NCBI GenBank assembly: GCA_963513935.1 | Contig: OY740774.1 | Location: 31,033,673-31,097,672, forward strand | Reading direction: 5' to 3' | Length of the DNA: 64,000 nucleotides | Source: Aphrophora alni | Lineage: Eukaryota > Arthropoda > Insecta > Hemiptera > Aphrophoridae | In this document: positions 35,300 through 47,345 of the stretch, one piece after another | Numbering within the stretch: position 1 is the stretch's first letter | Layout: every line of letters begins with the position of its first letter | Made by a program: the position numbers and the translations under genes | Notes under the pieces: model-generated | What the model was told of the DNA's origin: nothing | The model's input: only the letters and a program-made list of their open reading frames with translations | The model's database searches: none

Positions 35300-36070
35300 A
35301 ATAAGTAATTTGCTGTTTTTATTCATCTTCTATTTTCTTTCATTCTTGTTCTATTATTTCTCAGTTTTTCAATTTTCCTCTTGAGCTGTATTAGTTCTGG
35401 TTTTACTATTTATTCTTCTGATCGTTCTACTGGTGTTAATGTCATTCCTTTTATTGATTTCTTTATTTTTCTATGTAATTGTTGTTACTTCAATTTTTAT
35501 TGTAGATTGTTCTTTAAAATTAAGTTTTAAAGGTTTTAATAGTATTTCTACTATTAGTTCTTCTGATGTTTTTCAACTTTTTCGCTTTTAATTCATTTGT
35601 TTTTGTAAGATTTATTTTAAAATATGCTATTCTTTTTACAATTTAATGTCTTGAACTTCTTTTATTTTTTAATGTTTTATTATTGTTCTATTATTTATTT
35701 TTTTCCTCTTATTGTCATTTCTCTTCTTCCTTTTTTTATTTCTTTATATCCTATTTTATTAATGTCAGATCTTTTATAGGGTTGTTTGTTCATGGATTTC
35801 TTCTGATTTTTATTTTGTTTGTAGGTTGTTTAAAATAATAATTTTATTATAACGTATTTAATAGTTCTACATATAATCCTTCTCATGTTTTTTGTTTGTG
35901 TCGTTGAAGATACTTAAGTTTCTTGTAACGCTTTCCTTTTTAAAGATTTAAAGTCTCTACTACTTTCGTTTTTTTAAAATTTTCCTCTATAAATTATCCC
36001 TTAGCTCCTTCTTGATATATTATTGATTTTTACTATTTTGTTGTTTTTACTAGGCACTTTATTACTTTTG
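35300..36070. other. T-rich strand segment, possible decayed A-rich element on minus strand
   Basis: For about 770 bp the plus strand is strikingly poor in A and rich in T, without being a simple repeat. Read on the minus strand it is A-rich and gives lysine-rich peptide pieces in shifting frames, such as KPELIQLKRKIEKLRNN. This resembles the A-rich sense strand of a retroelement, or just strand-biased composition. No domain is recognised. Confidence 0.35.
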
Positions 36071-38790
36071 TTTTTTTAAACCAAACTAAAGAACAAATTG
36101 TGGCAGATACAGCTACTTAAACAAATAATATTTCCATAAAAATATATGCAAATTGTATTTCGTTTAAAAATTCCTCATCTGTAATAAAATGAAGCAGCAA
36201 TATACAGTAACTCTTCTCGACGTGAAAAACCCTTCACATGTTCATATGAATATCTGATTAAAGCAGATTTCAAACAAATAACTTCTGACATTAATGTTAG
36301 ACTGTAGGATTTATCATTTCACACGTCGATTTATATGTCTTTTATTATTTTCACGCCTAAATTACAAAATGACATTCAATGTTGCTCAACAAATTTTCTT
36401 CCCTAATTCCTCTTCATAATTAGTAATTGTTAAAATCGTTTCACATATGTTTTGTTAACACTTTGTCATTCTAAATAATTAAATTATCGGAAATAAAATT
36501 TCAATTCATAAATTAAATATTCTGTGTATGGTATGTTCGACAATTTTTTAATATTTTAAAATATTTTAATAAAATATATTATCTGTGTTTTATGTATAGT
36601 TTTACTATTGAAAACATGATATTTTATTGTTTGAAATATTACTTATCAAATATTAATATCCTTTTTTAAATTTCTCTCAATTAATATAAAAATACAAAAT
36701 CGTATTAAAATATGAAATACCACTTTATTATTCTAATTCACACATGATAAACTAAATTTTGTATAATCATAAATATATGCCTATCTTAGCCTCGTAATAT
36801 AATTGTCTGAAGCGTTTCACTTACTTTCCATCTTCAAGATCACATAATTATACTAATCTGTTTTCCAAACTTCGACTTCATATAGTGTCACATATTCGTC
36901 ATTTTTTCAAACTCTACAAAATTTAACATAACTAAATTTGGCATGAACTTTCTTAGATAAAGCACGATCTCATTCTAATATGGAAATGCAGACATTTGTC
37001 CACTAAACCAGGTTATTTCGTAGTACTTTATATGAATTTGTTCGAACTGTGATGGATTTTTAACATTTTCAATAACTTTAAAAGTTTATAAATAGCTACA
37101 TTTCTATTTTTTTACTTAAAATATTACCAAATTGAACCAATAAGAAAACTAAAAATATAACATTAGATGAAAAAACGATATTTATATTAATAAATACGCG
37201 TCCTTTTAAGTGATTCTTCGAAAACCACTATAATACGGTATCCTAGAGTTTTCATATATATATATAACCAGATTTTGTCAGTTGTTTAATGTCCAATTTT
37301 CATAAATTAGGCATGTTTGATAACTTTACTATAAAAGTGCTTTTTTCCTTGAATCGAACGGATTTCATAATTATAAAAAAAATTAAACCAATTAATTTGT
37401 TATTGATACACAGTTAAGACATATTAGTATGCACCCGTATACCGAATTTGAAGTATATCTAAACTGAATCTTGATTTATACATATTTGTAAAAAAAAGAA
37501 AAGGAAAAAAAATCGTTAATCTACGAGTATAAAGAAAACTATCTTCCATATCATCTCTCGGTACTAAATTTAAGTCCTAAAAACATCCTGTATATTGAGA
37601 ATAGAATTGTTGAATTAGTTATACATACAAGTTTTAAATAAGGAACGTGACAGACGCTAGGAAGGGATTTTGAACAACAAAATAAAGTCAAAAACTTCAT
37701 TTTTAGTTTAATTGTCGGTTGATTGATTTTTCAAAAGACCATCTAAAAATATCGATACCAAATTGTTAAGAATTTGAATGCTATTAGATTTGTTCTATGG
37801 TACAGTGAATATTTATATTTTTTACTTTTAAGTTTCAAAATTTTAATCGTAATATTTTGTAGTAGGCTACACTACAAACCAATTATATAAAACAATTTGC
37901 AAAATGTGTTATCAAAATCTCCTTTCGATTTAAAATGAAATCTTAAAAAAAAAAAACAGGCAAATGCAAAAATATCATTTTTGGTCATATGTTTCTAAGA
38001 CCATTTTTCTTTATTTTGATGCCACTTCTCAAAGTTTGGCACCCAACTTACAAGATGCTCTATAGTTACACTGTGACTGTTTTTATGAATATAAATAGTT
38101 TATACTAGAATATATCACATTGAAATAATATAAATTACAATTCTATCTTTTAATAAAGTTAAATCTGTCACTCATTAAAAAGCGTAATTCATTTTGAATT
38201 ATTAGTGACTGGATAAATGTAAAATCCAGATATAACGAAATGTTTCGCATTTAATTTGATTATGTACGATGTATCTGTTTTAAATTTTATTTGGCAGTGT
38301 TTGAAGTCGTTATAGTGATTCTAAAATATCAATGATGATGTATTTTAAACACTTTTTGTGATAATTTGATGTGTTTTGTTACTGCAACTGATTTATTTCA
38401 TATTTATAGTCTGATCATTTTTGTTTCAGTTTTATTACTTGAAAGGTAATGTGTGTTATACGTTGTATACTGTACAAGTTTGTTTTATATTTTGTTTTAA
38501 AACGATTAGGATATAGGCTATTGTTGAATAAAAAATGATAAGCCCAACTAAATACATAAATAATTAATAGTACGAAATAACACCTATAATTGAATACATA
38601 GTGATTATTAAGAGATGTGTTAATGAATATCATGAACTAATGTTAACCATCGGTGGCAATCCTCTATGTACTGTATTGATAAATGAGACGAACATAAAAA
38701 CTCACATAATCAATAATTATCTATTAGTCCTTCTAAAATCAATCTTTTTGCTTGCGTAAGTTCATTCAACGAACATGACTTTTGATGTCC
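36071..38790. other. AT-rich noncoding stretch
   Basis: About 2.7 kb of unique, very AT-rich DNA with no gene, satellite or inverted structure noticed. Confidence 0.5.
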
Positions 38791-38796
38791 TGCAAG

Positions 38797-38875
38797 ATAA
38801 TTTCTTATGTTAAGTTTAGTTAGGTTAGGTTGGGTTACATTAGAAAAGGTTAGGTTACTATGTGAAAGAAATTAT
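38797..38875 (+). repeat. TTAGG tract inside a 10-bp inverted pair
   Basis: TTAGTTAGGTTAGGTTGGGTTAC and AAGGTTAGGTTAC lie between ATAATTTCTT (38797-38806) and AAGAAATTAT (38866-38875), which are exact reverse complements. This may be the core of a small element. Confidence 0.75.
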
Positions 38876-39329
38876 ACGGTTTAACGTTTGGATTAGTTCT
38901 CAATTTATTGTTTACAGAAATTTATATTATTTCCTTTGTAAAAACATTAATGGTTTATTTTTTTATTATTATTTGGTTTTACTGTAAGAAGAATCGTCAC
39001 ATCGTATATGGAAGAAGTTTATTGTTAATTATGAAATGGTTTTTAGAAACATTAATTAATGAAAAATCAAAACAAACATGGTGTTAACTTAGCACACATT
39101 CTTCGACAAAACCCGAAGCATAATCATAAAAAAAACTACCAGTCTTCATCTAACCAAGATGACCTGTTCTCGAATTATCCTTTAAAAAGTGTAAAAACAT
39201 GACCACCGTCTTAGAAGATCAAACGACTTACTTTATGATTTAATCCATAATTCAAACACAGATCACAATAAATGATACGATTTCTGCCTATGCTTTTCAA
39301 TTCTCCACAAGACTTTCCTTTACAAGCCT

Positions 39330-39620
39330 TAATTTATTTTTTGCGATTCATTATATGATTTGGGTCTACCAGGTTTGGTTTATGTTGTGGATTTCACTGG
39401 CTTAAGATTGTTTCCAATCCAGTCATACGTTCATCTCTCGATAGCCTCTACTATTTGACTTTGTCCACATCTTCTCCAAAATTATTCATTGTATAACTCT
39501 TTCAACACAGTACGTTGAAAAATCTTCTTAGATTGTTATTTTAAAATTTTGCGACTTTCCACATTTGACATCTACACAACAGCACCATTAATGTTAATTT
39601 ATAAAACTCTCAGCTTCATT
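39330..39620 (-). pseudogene. LINE reverse transcriptase C-terminal relic
   Basis: Minus-strand 39544-39606 reads FYKLTLMVLLCRCQMWKVAKF, split in alignment terms as FYKLTLMVLL then CRCQMWKVAKF. It matches the LINE pattern RIFNTNVKSVLLYGCETWKVTK. After a frame change near 39480 the strand reads FWRRCGQSQIVEAIER, a stop, then YDWIGNNLKP. This fits LWRRTGQxPIxxxIKRRKWRWIGHxLRK of the same family. The order and roughly 50-residue spacing agree with the relic at 42.3-43.0 kb, so the two are likely copies of one family on the same strand. Stops and frame changes show it is dead. The frame 39599-39784 upstream is not recognisably RT. Confidence 0.65.
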
Positions 39621-41632
39621 CGGTCTTCAGAAGTGTTGGGATCTTCATGTAGGAACTTGTAAAAAACCCACTTTTGTTTACAAATTATTTGTAGCACGTT
39701 CTCTTCTGTGCCACCTTTTTTGAAAACCATTCTGTCGGTATATTCATATCCTAACCTAATCAACCTGTTCTGTAATTGTGCCATTTACAATTAGGCATTC
39801 CTGAATTCGTGGGTTTAGACTAAGTTTTTATTTATAGCTATCTGACAAGTTTTGGACCACACAGTACACGGTATCTGCAAAGTATATATTCACTAGAGTA
39901 TCTTTTAGTCTCTAATATTAGCCTCTACAACTCCTTGTAAATTTCTAACACTACGTTCAGTAAAATAAAATAAAAAACAATGTACCTAAACATCGTATCA
40001 ATAAAATGTCGTTAAAATGTACATTTTCATGAATGAAACCATTGTGCATAATAGCAAGTAAAAGAACTTTGTGAAATTCTAATTTTAAACAGTTTAACAA
40101 ACTAGGATTCATTCAAATTATGTATTGTGTATTTTCTCCAATCATACAGAAAATTCTTTCATTCAAAATACTCTTCGGTGTTCAAATAATGATTTCGGAT
40201 CCGGTAGCACGCCCTATTTATAATTAACACAGGAAAGGGTGCGCATTTTATGCGGTGATGCAAGGGTGTGATTATTGAATTTTTCTTCCTAATTCCAACC
40301 CCCTCCCTCCACACCCTCATCTCGCCCACGGGCTATAAAACTGCGAGCTTGTTAACATATAATGCATAAAATTACCCGAGAGAAAAATGCTATCATTTGT
40401 ACGGCCTTGTTGGAAACTGGGAAGGGAAGTTGAAGCGAAGAGAGGGACTTCTATGGAGTTACAACGTGGTTTATGTTTTTTTATTACGCTGCCAACATTT
40501 TTATGATAATTATTGCGTCAACAACAGAAGAAATAAATTACCGAATTTCCACAAGTACGGTTTATTAAATTTGTTTATTTTATTTAATCTGCTTTTAGAC
40601 ATTTCTTAATATTGAATATACGCTTGAAAGGATTTAAAAAGTGTTGTAGTTTCCTGGGTTTGAAACCAACTCACCAAATTATCATATCCAGTACATATAA
40701 AGGAGCTATCCGTTCAGTTCTGTATAGCTACAAAACCTCCTAACTTAAATTAAGTTAATTTTTTGTTAGAATATGATTGAAGTTTTGTTGCCATGGGGAG
40801 ATAAACAATGGAGCCCTGAAATTCCAAATCCTGATAATTAGACATTTCTGATAATCCAACCCATAATTAGTAAAGTCGCAAAATACAATATTTGTCAACA
40901 AAAACTTATATACGCAAATGATGACAATTGAACGAATTAACTTCATCAATAATATGAGCAATCCATTATTAAAAAATAAGTTTAAAATTAGAATTCAGTA
41001 ATATTGCAATTTAAAAAATCTCCGCTTTCATCACGTATAAAAAATTAACATAAAAAGAATAATGAATGTTACAATAATTATTAACTTTCATGTGAAAATT
41101 TAACAAATTAAATAAGTGTTATTATTTTTAAAAAAATGTGATTTTTATTACAGTGAATACAATAAGCCAAATATTTTTTTTTAATAAACACATTTCGTAT
41201 TTCATTGTTATAAAGACGATTAGGATATTATATGAAACGAGTAATAACTCAAAGAATGGTTGCTTATTGTAACTAAACACGGAAAACGTCTTTCTCAAAA
41301 CCATTAACAATATAATAAGCCAGCAGTAGTTCGAGGGATTAAACGTTTTCCCATTCATAGTTTCATATGTTTCTAAAACAAAGGAGCCGAAATCGAGGAG
41401 GTTCCTGAGCAGAAACATATCCTATTAGGTTTCTGACCGTACCCAACGCGGTTTCGGTCAGAAATTACAGTCTTAATAAAGGATGTAACTAAGAATAAGG
41501 ACAGTTAGACAGTTTGGTAAGCCCTATCGAATTTAGATCAAAGTTAGTTAGGCTAACAATAAAAATATGGCTGGGAAAGCTTATCGATATTATATTTTGC
41601 TGGCTTCCTTAATATGCTGGAGTTACTGGAAC
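39621..41632. other. AT-rich noncoding stretch with a TATAAA-bearing patch
   Basis: Around 40200-40440 the sequence is less AT-rich, and GGGCTATAAAACTGCGAGC (about 40331-40349) looks like a TATA box in GC-flanked context. No start-site motif or following gene supports a promoter. Frames 40397-40609, 40755-40961 and 41128-41418 are unrecognised. Nothing else is seen. Confidence 0.35.
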
Positions 41633-42088
41633 CAATGACTACATAAATACTATAAGACACGACATAGGATAGGGAAATAGTCTACGCTTTACGGGTGCTG
41701 TTCGTCACAAGTTTGACACACAGCTATCAGAAAGCGCTAGCAGCAGGTGCTTGACTGTACGCATCCCACTAGGTTGAGACTGTACAACTGTTGACCTCTC
41801 TCTCACAAACCTTCTCATTTACTTCCGTCAGCATAGTCAGTGTTGTCAGTTCGTGCGCTGAGATAAGCGATTCTCGACCTTCCCTCGCATCTCTGGTCCC
41901 ATATGTGGCATCAGTGCGTTTTATCTTACCCGCCTGAAACATTGTTTGACCGTAGAGCCACCTAGCGCCAGTCACATCAACTTCTGATTCTCTAGCAGAG
42001 CGACCTAGCGGGTATTGGACAACTCAAGAATAAGCGTAGAATATTTAACATGGCCATGTCGTGTCTTATAGTATTTATGTAGTCATTG
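41633..42088. mobile_element. 456-bp MITE with perfect 33-bp terminal inverted repeats
   Basis: Positions 41633-41665 and 42056-42088 are exact reverse complements over 33 bp, beginning CAATGACTACATAAATACTA. The interior is markedly richer in GC than the flanks and has no transposase; the 68-codon minus frame 41769-41975 shows no domain. The end sequence is shared with the 35-bp micro-element at 31.4 kb, which has a clear 7-8-bp target duplication. Here the flanks (CTGGAAC / CTAGTAG) match only partly, so the duplication may have decayed. It is probably a non-autonomous hAT-like element (inference from the relative). Confidence 0.9.
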
Positions 42089-42312
42089 CTAGTAGGGAAT
42101 TTGTAGATGTGCTGACTAACAAAGCGTTAGCAGAGCAGCGAAACTAAAATGACCTGGTCCGTTCTGCGTCATATCTAAGAGGAAGGCTAAGAAAGACATC
42201 AATAGTTACGCTCAGAAAGAGCAAGTGAGGAGGTGAAGGAGTGTCTCAACTCAAAGATGAGAAAATTCTCAATTTGTGTTTCCGCTAATCAAATTGTATC
42301 TGATTTTCTCTC
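42089..42312. other. Short spacer between MITE and LINE relic
   Basis: No feature is recognised. Confidence 0.5.
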
Positions 42313-42960
42313 CTAAGGACTTAAGTTCTTCCAATCCTGTCTGAAACATAGGACCCTCACAAAATGCTCCCAACATACCCTGTCCTGCGCCAAAACTCTG
42401 ACATCTCTAAAAATTCTCCCAATACGTTCTGCTTTCCTCTCGACCGATGTTCTACATGTGACCCTTGGTCTAAACCCTTTCTCCTCTTTCCTGAGGATTC
42501 TAATCCAACACATTCTTCTCTGTGGTTTCTTCATTTTTTCTTAGCGTATGGCTAATCCAGTTCGGTTTCCTCTTCCTCACTTGCAGCTCTACTGGTATCT
42601 TATTTGTTCTAATCAATAGATTTTCATTACTTATTTCTGCCCAATAGATGTTTAACATTTCTCTAAAGCAACGGTTTATGAAGGATTGGCGGTTTATTTT
42701 TGATGGTCTATGACTTTCTAACTTATACAACCATTTAGAAGTATTGATTTAACATTGATTTTAAAAATTCTCACCTCTGACTGTACTCTTGCTCGCTTGG
42801 TACAATGGCTGGCTGCATTAGTTGTTTTCAAAGGGATCATCATGTCTTCTTCTGTTCCTCGCCTTGTAGAGACCTCCCCAAAAAGTAAAACACGTCTTCT
42901 ATTTTCTTTTTATTAACTTCACACTCTCCGTTATTTCTCTCGTTAGGTATATGGTCGTAT
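42313..42960 (-). pseudogene. LINE reverse transcriptase C-terminal relic, best preserved in window
   Basis: Reading down the minus strand: about 42880-42917 gives VNKKKIEDVFYFLGRSL (family pattern IExVxxFxYLGS); about 42750 gives VRIFKINVKSILLNG (RIFNTNVKSVLLYG); 42500-42730 is open and includes RQSFINRCFREMLNI, IYWAEISNENLLIRT and PNWISHTLRK (FINRCLRRIL, ISNEELWxRT, WRWIGHTLRK). Then NVLD is followed by TAG where the family has W (LDWNPQG), and after a frame change 42313-42534 gives RPRVTCRTSVERKAERIG and DVRVLAQDRVCWEHFV (GRPRxTWRRSVExExxxIG, LAQDRxxWRxFV). This is the thumb and C-terminal region of a non-LTR RT. The catalytic part is absent. At least one nonsense mutation and two frame changes inactivate it. 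Confidence 0.88.
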
Positions 42961-43266
42961 TTACTGGGGAATCTCTGTGCTGGAAATGTGTCCTGCAAAC
43001 ACCTGATTTGTTAATGGATATACCTCAATGAAAAATAGTCCGAGAACCTTGAATCTTTGACAAAAGGACAAAACAAACAATTCAACCTTATTAATAAGAT
43101 AATGAAGTTCACGGAAATTACTGGTCTTCCGGAGGATGTCTACACGCTTCAAAACAACTATTTCAAGTCCATTACAAATGAGAGCGTAATAAGGCCTTAT
43201 AGCCGACGTTCAAAAGAAATATACAACCAAATTGAGAAGAAAAATGACATTGTCAATACATTTTAA
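42961..43266 (+). other. Coding-like 69-codon ORF, unrecognised
   Basis: The plus-strand frame 43057-43266 reads FTEITGLPEDVYTLQNNYF, then KSITNESVIRPYSRRSKEIY, with balanced composition unlike the A- or T-driven frames elsewhere. Just upstream (about 42969-43010) another frame gives ESLCWKCVLQTPDLL. I do not recognise either. It may be a fragment of a degraded gene or element; the opposite strand is also open for 63 codons (42961-43152), which weakens the case. Confidence 0.25.
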
Positions 43267-45104
43267 AATTCTTTCTTCTATTTCTTTCCGAAAACAACTT
43301 ACTGTTTAAGTGAGCTACGAGATTTTCTTGTTCAATAATAATAATCGACAGTTTCTAAACACTTCAAGAATGACGGTAAACCTGTGCTAATAAAACTACA
43401 AAACTGGTAATTCTGATATTCGATCAGGTCCGTGTTTCAATTTATCCCACTTAACTTAGTTTATATTTATGCAGGTTGATCGTAAGTACTATTTATCGGT
43501 ATCTTGTAAATTATTGATTCTATGGAAAAATTTAAATGGGGGAACTTCCTCCTTTTTTATAAAATTTGAGAACCCGCTTTGTAAACTTTAAAAAAATTGA
43601 AAACCATTTTTCAAATTGTAAGCTCATTTTAAAATTCTTCGTTATTTCTTACGGTGTTTTCGGATTAAATACAAAATTTTAAAACTTTTTTATACTTGGT
43701 TTCTTATTTTTTGATACACCCACTCAATTGTTTAGAATGTAAAATCGTCTAAACTATAAAAAAAATTTGAAGATAGTGATTTTTAGAGACGATTTTCCAA
43801 TCTTCCCTTTGTTGAATTAAGTTAAATATTTAATTAGATATAGTTTAGGAATTATAAGTATCAAAGCATGAAAACTAGCTTAAATCTACTGTAAATATAA
43901 GCATTTTTCTATCAGTTCAACAAATTAATTATTTTAATTTTAGTCCTGCATTGATAATTACACACTCTACATTACGCATAATTAAATTTGTAATTTCAAC
44001 AAAGGAAATCATTAGAAATCATCTCCCAAAAAGGTTTCAAATTTAAAAAAAAAACTTTCAGTGAGATTTACTTCTAAACGCTTGGGTTTAGCAAAATTTA
44101 ATAAAATTTATTCAAGAATTTTATAGTTGGTGCCATATTTGAAAATTGTTGTAAATTTATATAAAAAAAGTATAGAGGGAATCGCATTAAACGTTTTTCA
44201 TAGGATCAGTAGTTTAAGAGATACCAAAGTGATATATATCAAAGTGTATATCTAAACAGAGAGTGATATTTTCTAATTCATGACACCTAAGTTAAATGAA
44301 AACAAGCCCTCCTAAATATCTAAATTTCGTATGTTGACTAGTCTAATACTTCCTATATCCGATCTACCGTCGGAAAATAAATTTATCCGATTAAAAGGAA
44401 TTATACTAAAAAATTAAACAAATATCACAACGCAAACGAAATCTGTTCATACATAAAAAAACACCCGAGTTGGGTCAACACAAACATACACATTCCTTTA
44501 ATTGCTTAAAATTTAATTAAAGAGTTGAAAGCAAATAATGGTGGAATCGCTTTTTCAAAGCAGAAAGCCGAAGTTCCATTAACTGATAAGTACGATTGTA
44601 TAACCCTGCTAATACAAATATCCGTACGTGTTTGTAAGGCTAATAGACTATAATATTATTAGGCCACCAACAGATAACATGAAGTTTCTTTTGTTGTCTT
44701 TATTTACTCACACTGTAGGTAATATAGTGAATTTTATGTGAGGAATAAACAGATTTATTGTCTATTTTTCTACTAAAATATCATTTTGATGTACCACGGA
44801 CGCAAAATACTTTCCGTGATACACTAGTGTTCTTGGCCTATCTCCCTTATTGCAGGCGCTATGCTAGCTGCACACCCTGCCTTCCATACTATAGATTTGT
44901 TAACTGCTTATTTATTGTCTAAAGAGATGTAAAAATTGTCATTAAAATAAGTTAATGTACGCAAAACTTTATCCCACTGGGATTTATGTAATAACTCCCA
45001 ATGGTTTAAAATTATTTAATTTATGAAAAATGAAATTGGGCAAATTTTTGTTGGTGTGAATTTATCAATAATATATTTTTTTAAATATTCGTTATATCTG
45101 GCCA
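43267..45104. other. AT-rich noncoding stretch
   Basis: Nothing recognisable. The last 300 bp gain some GC before the satellite. Confidence 0.5.
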
Positions 45105-46280
45105 TACCCTGCCTTTTTGTGTAACTTTGGTCGTGTCGGCGACTAGACCCTGCCAAATCTTGTACTACGCTCTTATCATCAGCTAGATCCTGGTAGATCT
45201 CGTAGCTACGCTCGTGTCGGCGACTAGACGCTACCAAATCTCGTAGCTACGCTCGTTTCAGCGGCCAGACCCTACCAGATCTCGTAACCACGCTTGTGTC
45301 GGCGGCTAGACCCTGCCAAATATCGTAGCTATGCTCGTGTCGGCGACCAGACGCTACCAGATCTCGTAGCTACACTCGTGTCGTCGACTACATCCTGCCA
45401 GATCTCGTAACTAAACTCGTGTCGGCGGCTAGACCCTGCCAAATATCGTAGCTATGCTCGTGTCGGCGAACAGACGCTACCAGATATCGTAGCTACACTC
45501 GTGTCGTCGACTACATCCTGCCAGATCTCGTAGCAACGATCATGTCGGCGGCCATACCCTGCCAGATCTAGTAGCTACACTCGTGTCGGCGACTAGACCT
45601 TGCCTGATCTCGTAACCACGCTCGTGTCGGCGGCTAGACCCTGCCAAATATCGTAGCTATGCTCGTGTCGGCGGCCAGACCCGCCAGATCTCGTAACTAC
45701 ACTCTTGTCGGCGACTACATCCTGCCAGATCTCGTAGCTACGCTCATGTCGGCGACCTGAACCTGCCAGATCTCGTAGCTACGCTCATGTCGGCGACCTG
45801 AACCTGCCAGATCTCGTAGCTACGCTCGTTTCGGCGACTATATCCTCCCAGATCTCGTAGCTACGCTCATGTCGGCGGCCAGACCCGCCAGATCTCGTAA
45901 CTAAACTCTTGTCGGCGACTATATCCTGCCAGATCTCGTAGCTACGCTCATGTCGGCGACCTGAACCTGCCAGATCTCGTAGCTACGCTCATGTCGGCGA
46001 CCTGAACCTGCCAGATCTCGTAGCTACGCTCGTTTCGGCGACTATATCCTCCCAGATCTCGTAGCTACGCTCATGTCGGCTGCCAGACCCTGCCAGATCT
46101 CGTAACTCCACTCGTGTCGGCGACTACATCCTGCCTGATCTCGTAGCTACGCTCGTTACGGCGGCTAGACCCTGTCATATCTCGTAACTAAGCTCGTGTC
46201 GGCGGCTAGACCCTGCCAGATCGTGTAGCTACGCTGGTGTCGGCGGCTAGACAGTGCCAGATCTTGTAACTATACTTTTT
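45105..46280. repeat. GC-rich 41-bp satellite (about 28 units) with two higher-order periods
   Basis: Units of 41 bp share AGATCTCGTAGCTACGCTCG, then TGTCGGCGACTAGACCCTGCC. The unit contains palindromes AGATCT and GTAGCTAC. For instance unit starts fall at about 45725, 45766, 45807 and 45848. GC is near 50 percent against about 30 percent outside. From about 45300 to 45540 a 3-unit block (123 bp) is duplicated. From about 45725 to 46090 a 5-unit block repeats at 204 bp because one unit (GGCCAGACCCGCCAGATC) is one base short. The edges are more diverged. The 73-codon minus-strand frame 45016-45237 is a by-product. Confidence 0.96.
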
Positions 46281-46606
46281 CTCGAGAGGTGAAGGATCGA
46301 AATTATCACAATAACAGAACTTTGTTACTGTATTAGTCAACGTAGAGAGGCAATCTTGGTGCCATTATATGGAGAATTGAAATTTTCTAATTTAGTATAT
46401 TAAAAGTAATGAACGATAAACTACTTAAAATGGCCGTCATTGTAACATTTCCAAAGATATTATTCCAAGTTTATATAGAGCTCTGTTTGAGCACATTATA
46501 GCTAGCTCCCTATAGTAAATTATTGTCCTATCTTAGTTTTTGTAACCACTACTGTGCTTACTTTACAGACTACAACGACGACGGACTGGGTGAGTAAAAA
46601 AATTAA
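46281..46606. other. Spacer between satellite and LINE relic
   Basis: No feature is recognised, apart from possible further upstream RT remnants too decayed to read. Confidence 0.4.
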
Positions 46607-47345
46607 GTGAAGCAAGAGGATGCCATAACATAATGATTTTTTATCTCACGTTAGAAAGGAGGGACTTGGACGATGTACGGCAGATATCAATGTACACGGA
46701 TAACATGATTAAACAGAAGAGAAGATATATTGTATAACTCTTTCTTGGAATTAGAAAGGGAAGCCAGACAAGTGGGACTATTAATCAATAAATAAAAACA
46801 AAGTATCATTAAACATCCAGGATACAACATTAACATTATTAAATGCTACTTTAAAAATAAGGCAGTAAAGTTTTGAAGAAATTAATAGCTTCACATAAAT
46901 AATATTATTAAAAAAGATATTAATTAAAGAATCACAGCTGGTAACAAATATTAAGTAGTAAATGGAAAGTAAATATAACGATGTATTAAGAATGATGGAG
47001 CTACCTCTAGCTGTGAAGCTTGGAAAGGAATTTTGCCCTAACCGATAAGTAAGTTTGTTATTTTGAAAAAAAGAGTTAGTCCTGTGCAGAATTTATCGAG
47101 GTATTTTGAAGAAGAATGGATCTTTGAGAATTAGAAACAATCAAGATATTAATAGGTAGATTGGAAGGGGGGTATTATGAGGTATGTAAAGTGACAAAGA
47201 TTACGTTAGGACATCGCGAAAATGGACGTCTGGAAAATATACGAAGGGAAGATAACCGGGGATACAACGTAAAGAAGAATCAGAGGTCAAAACCCATGAA
47301 AGGTTGTAGAAGTGATGAAAGAAAACGTAGATAGGTGTGCGAGAA
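46607..47345 (+). pseudogene. LINE reverse transcriptase relic spanning the catalytic motif
   Basis: 46607-46624 reads VKQEDA (family VKQGDAxS). 46636-46710 is open and includes IFYLTLE (LFNLxLE) and VRQISMYTDNMI, which lines up with the catalytic box (QIxxYADDIxI). The YADD motif has become YTDN at 46693-46704, so activity is lost. In another frame 46742-46792 reads FLELEREARQVGLLINK (LExEAxxxGLxIN). About 46998-47030 fits the YGxExW region loosely. 47085-47156 reads CRIYRGILKKNGSLRIRNNQ (LRKIYGPxxENGxWRIRTNxE). Order and spacing follow an intact RT, but frames change several times. Same strand and style as the 15.5 kb relic. This is a confident RT pseudogene; the clade is inferred only as an insect RTE/Jockey-like LINE. 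Confidence 0.88.

Noticed and set aside
40331..40349. TATA-box promoter (GGGCTATAAAACTGCGAGC)
   Set aside because: No initiator or downstream gene is recognised; TATAAA is frequent by chance in AT-rich DNA.
41769..41975. 68-codon minus-strand ORF as a possible transposase
   Set aside because: It lies in the MITE interior, is too short and shows no DDE or zinc-finger motif.
45016..45237. 73-codon minus-strand ORF with SSRRH repeats
   Set aside because: It lies at the edge of the 41-bp satellite and translates it.
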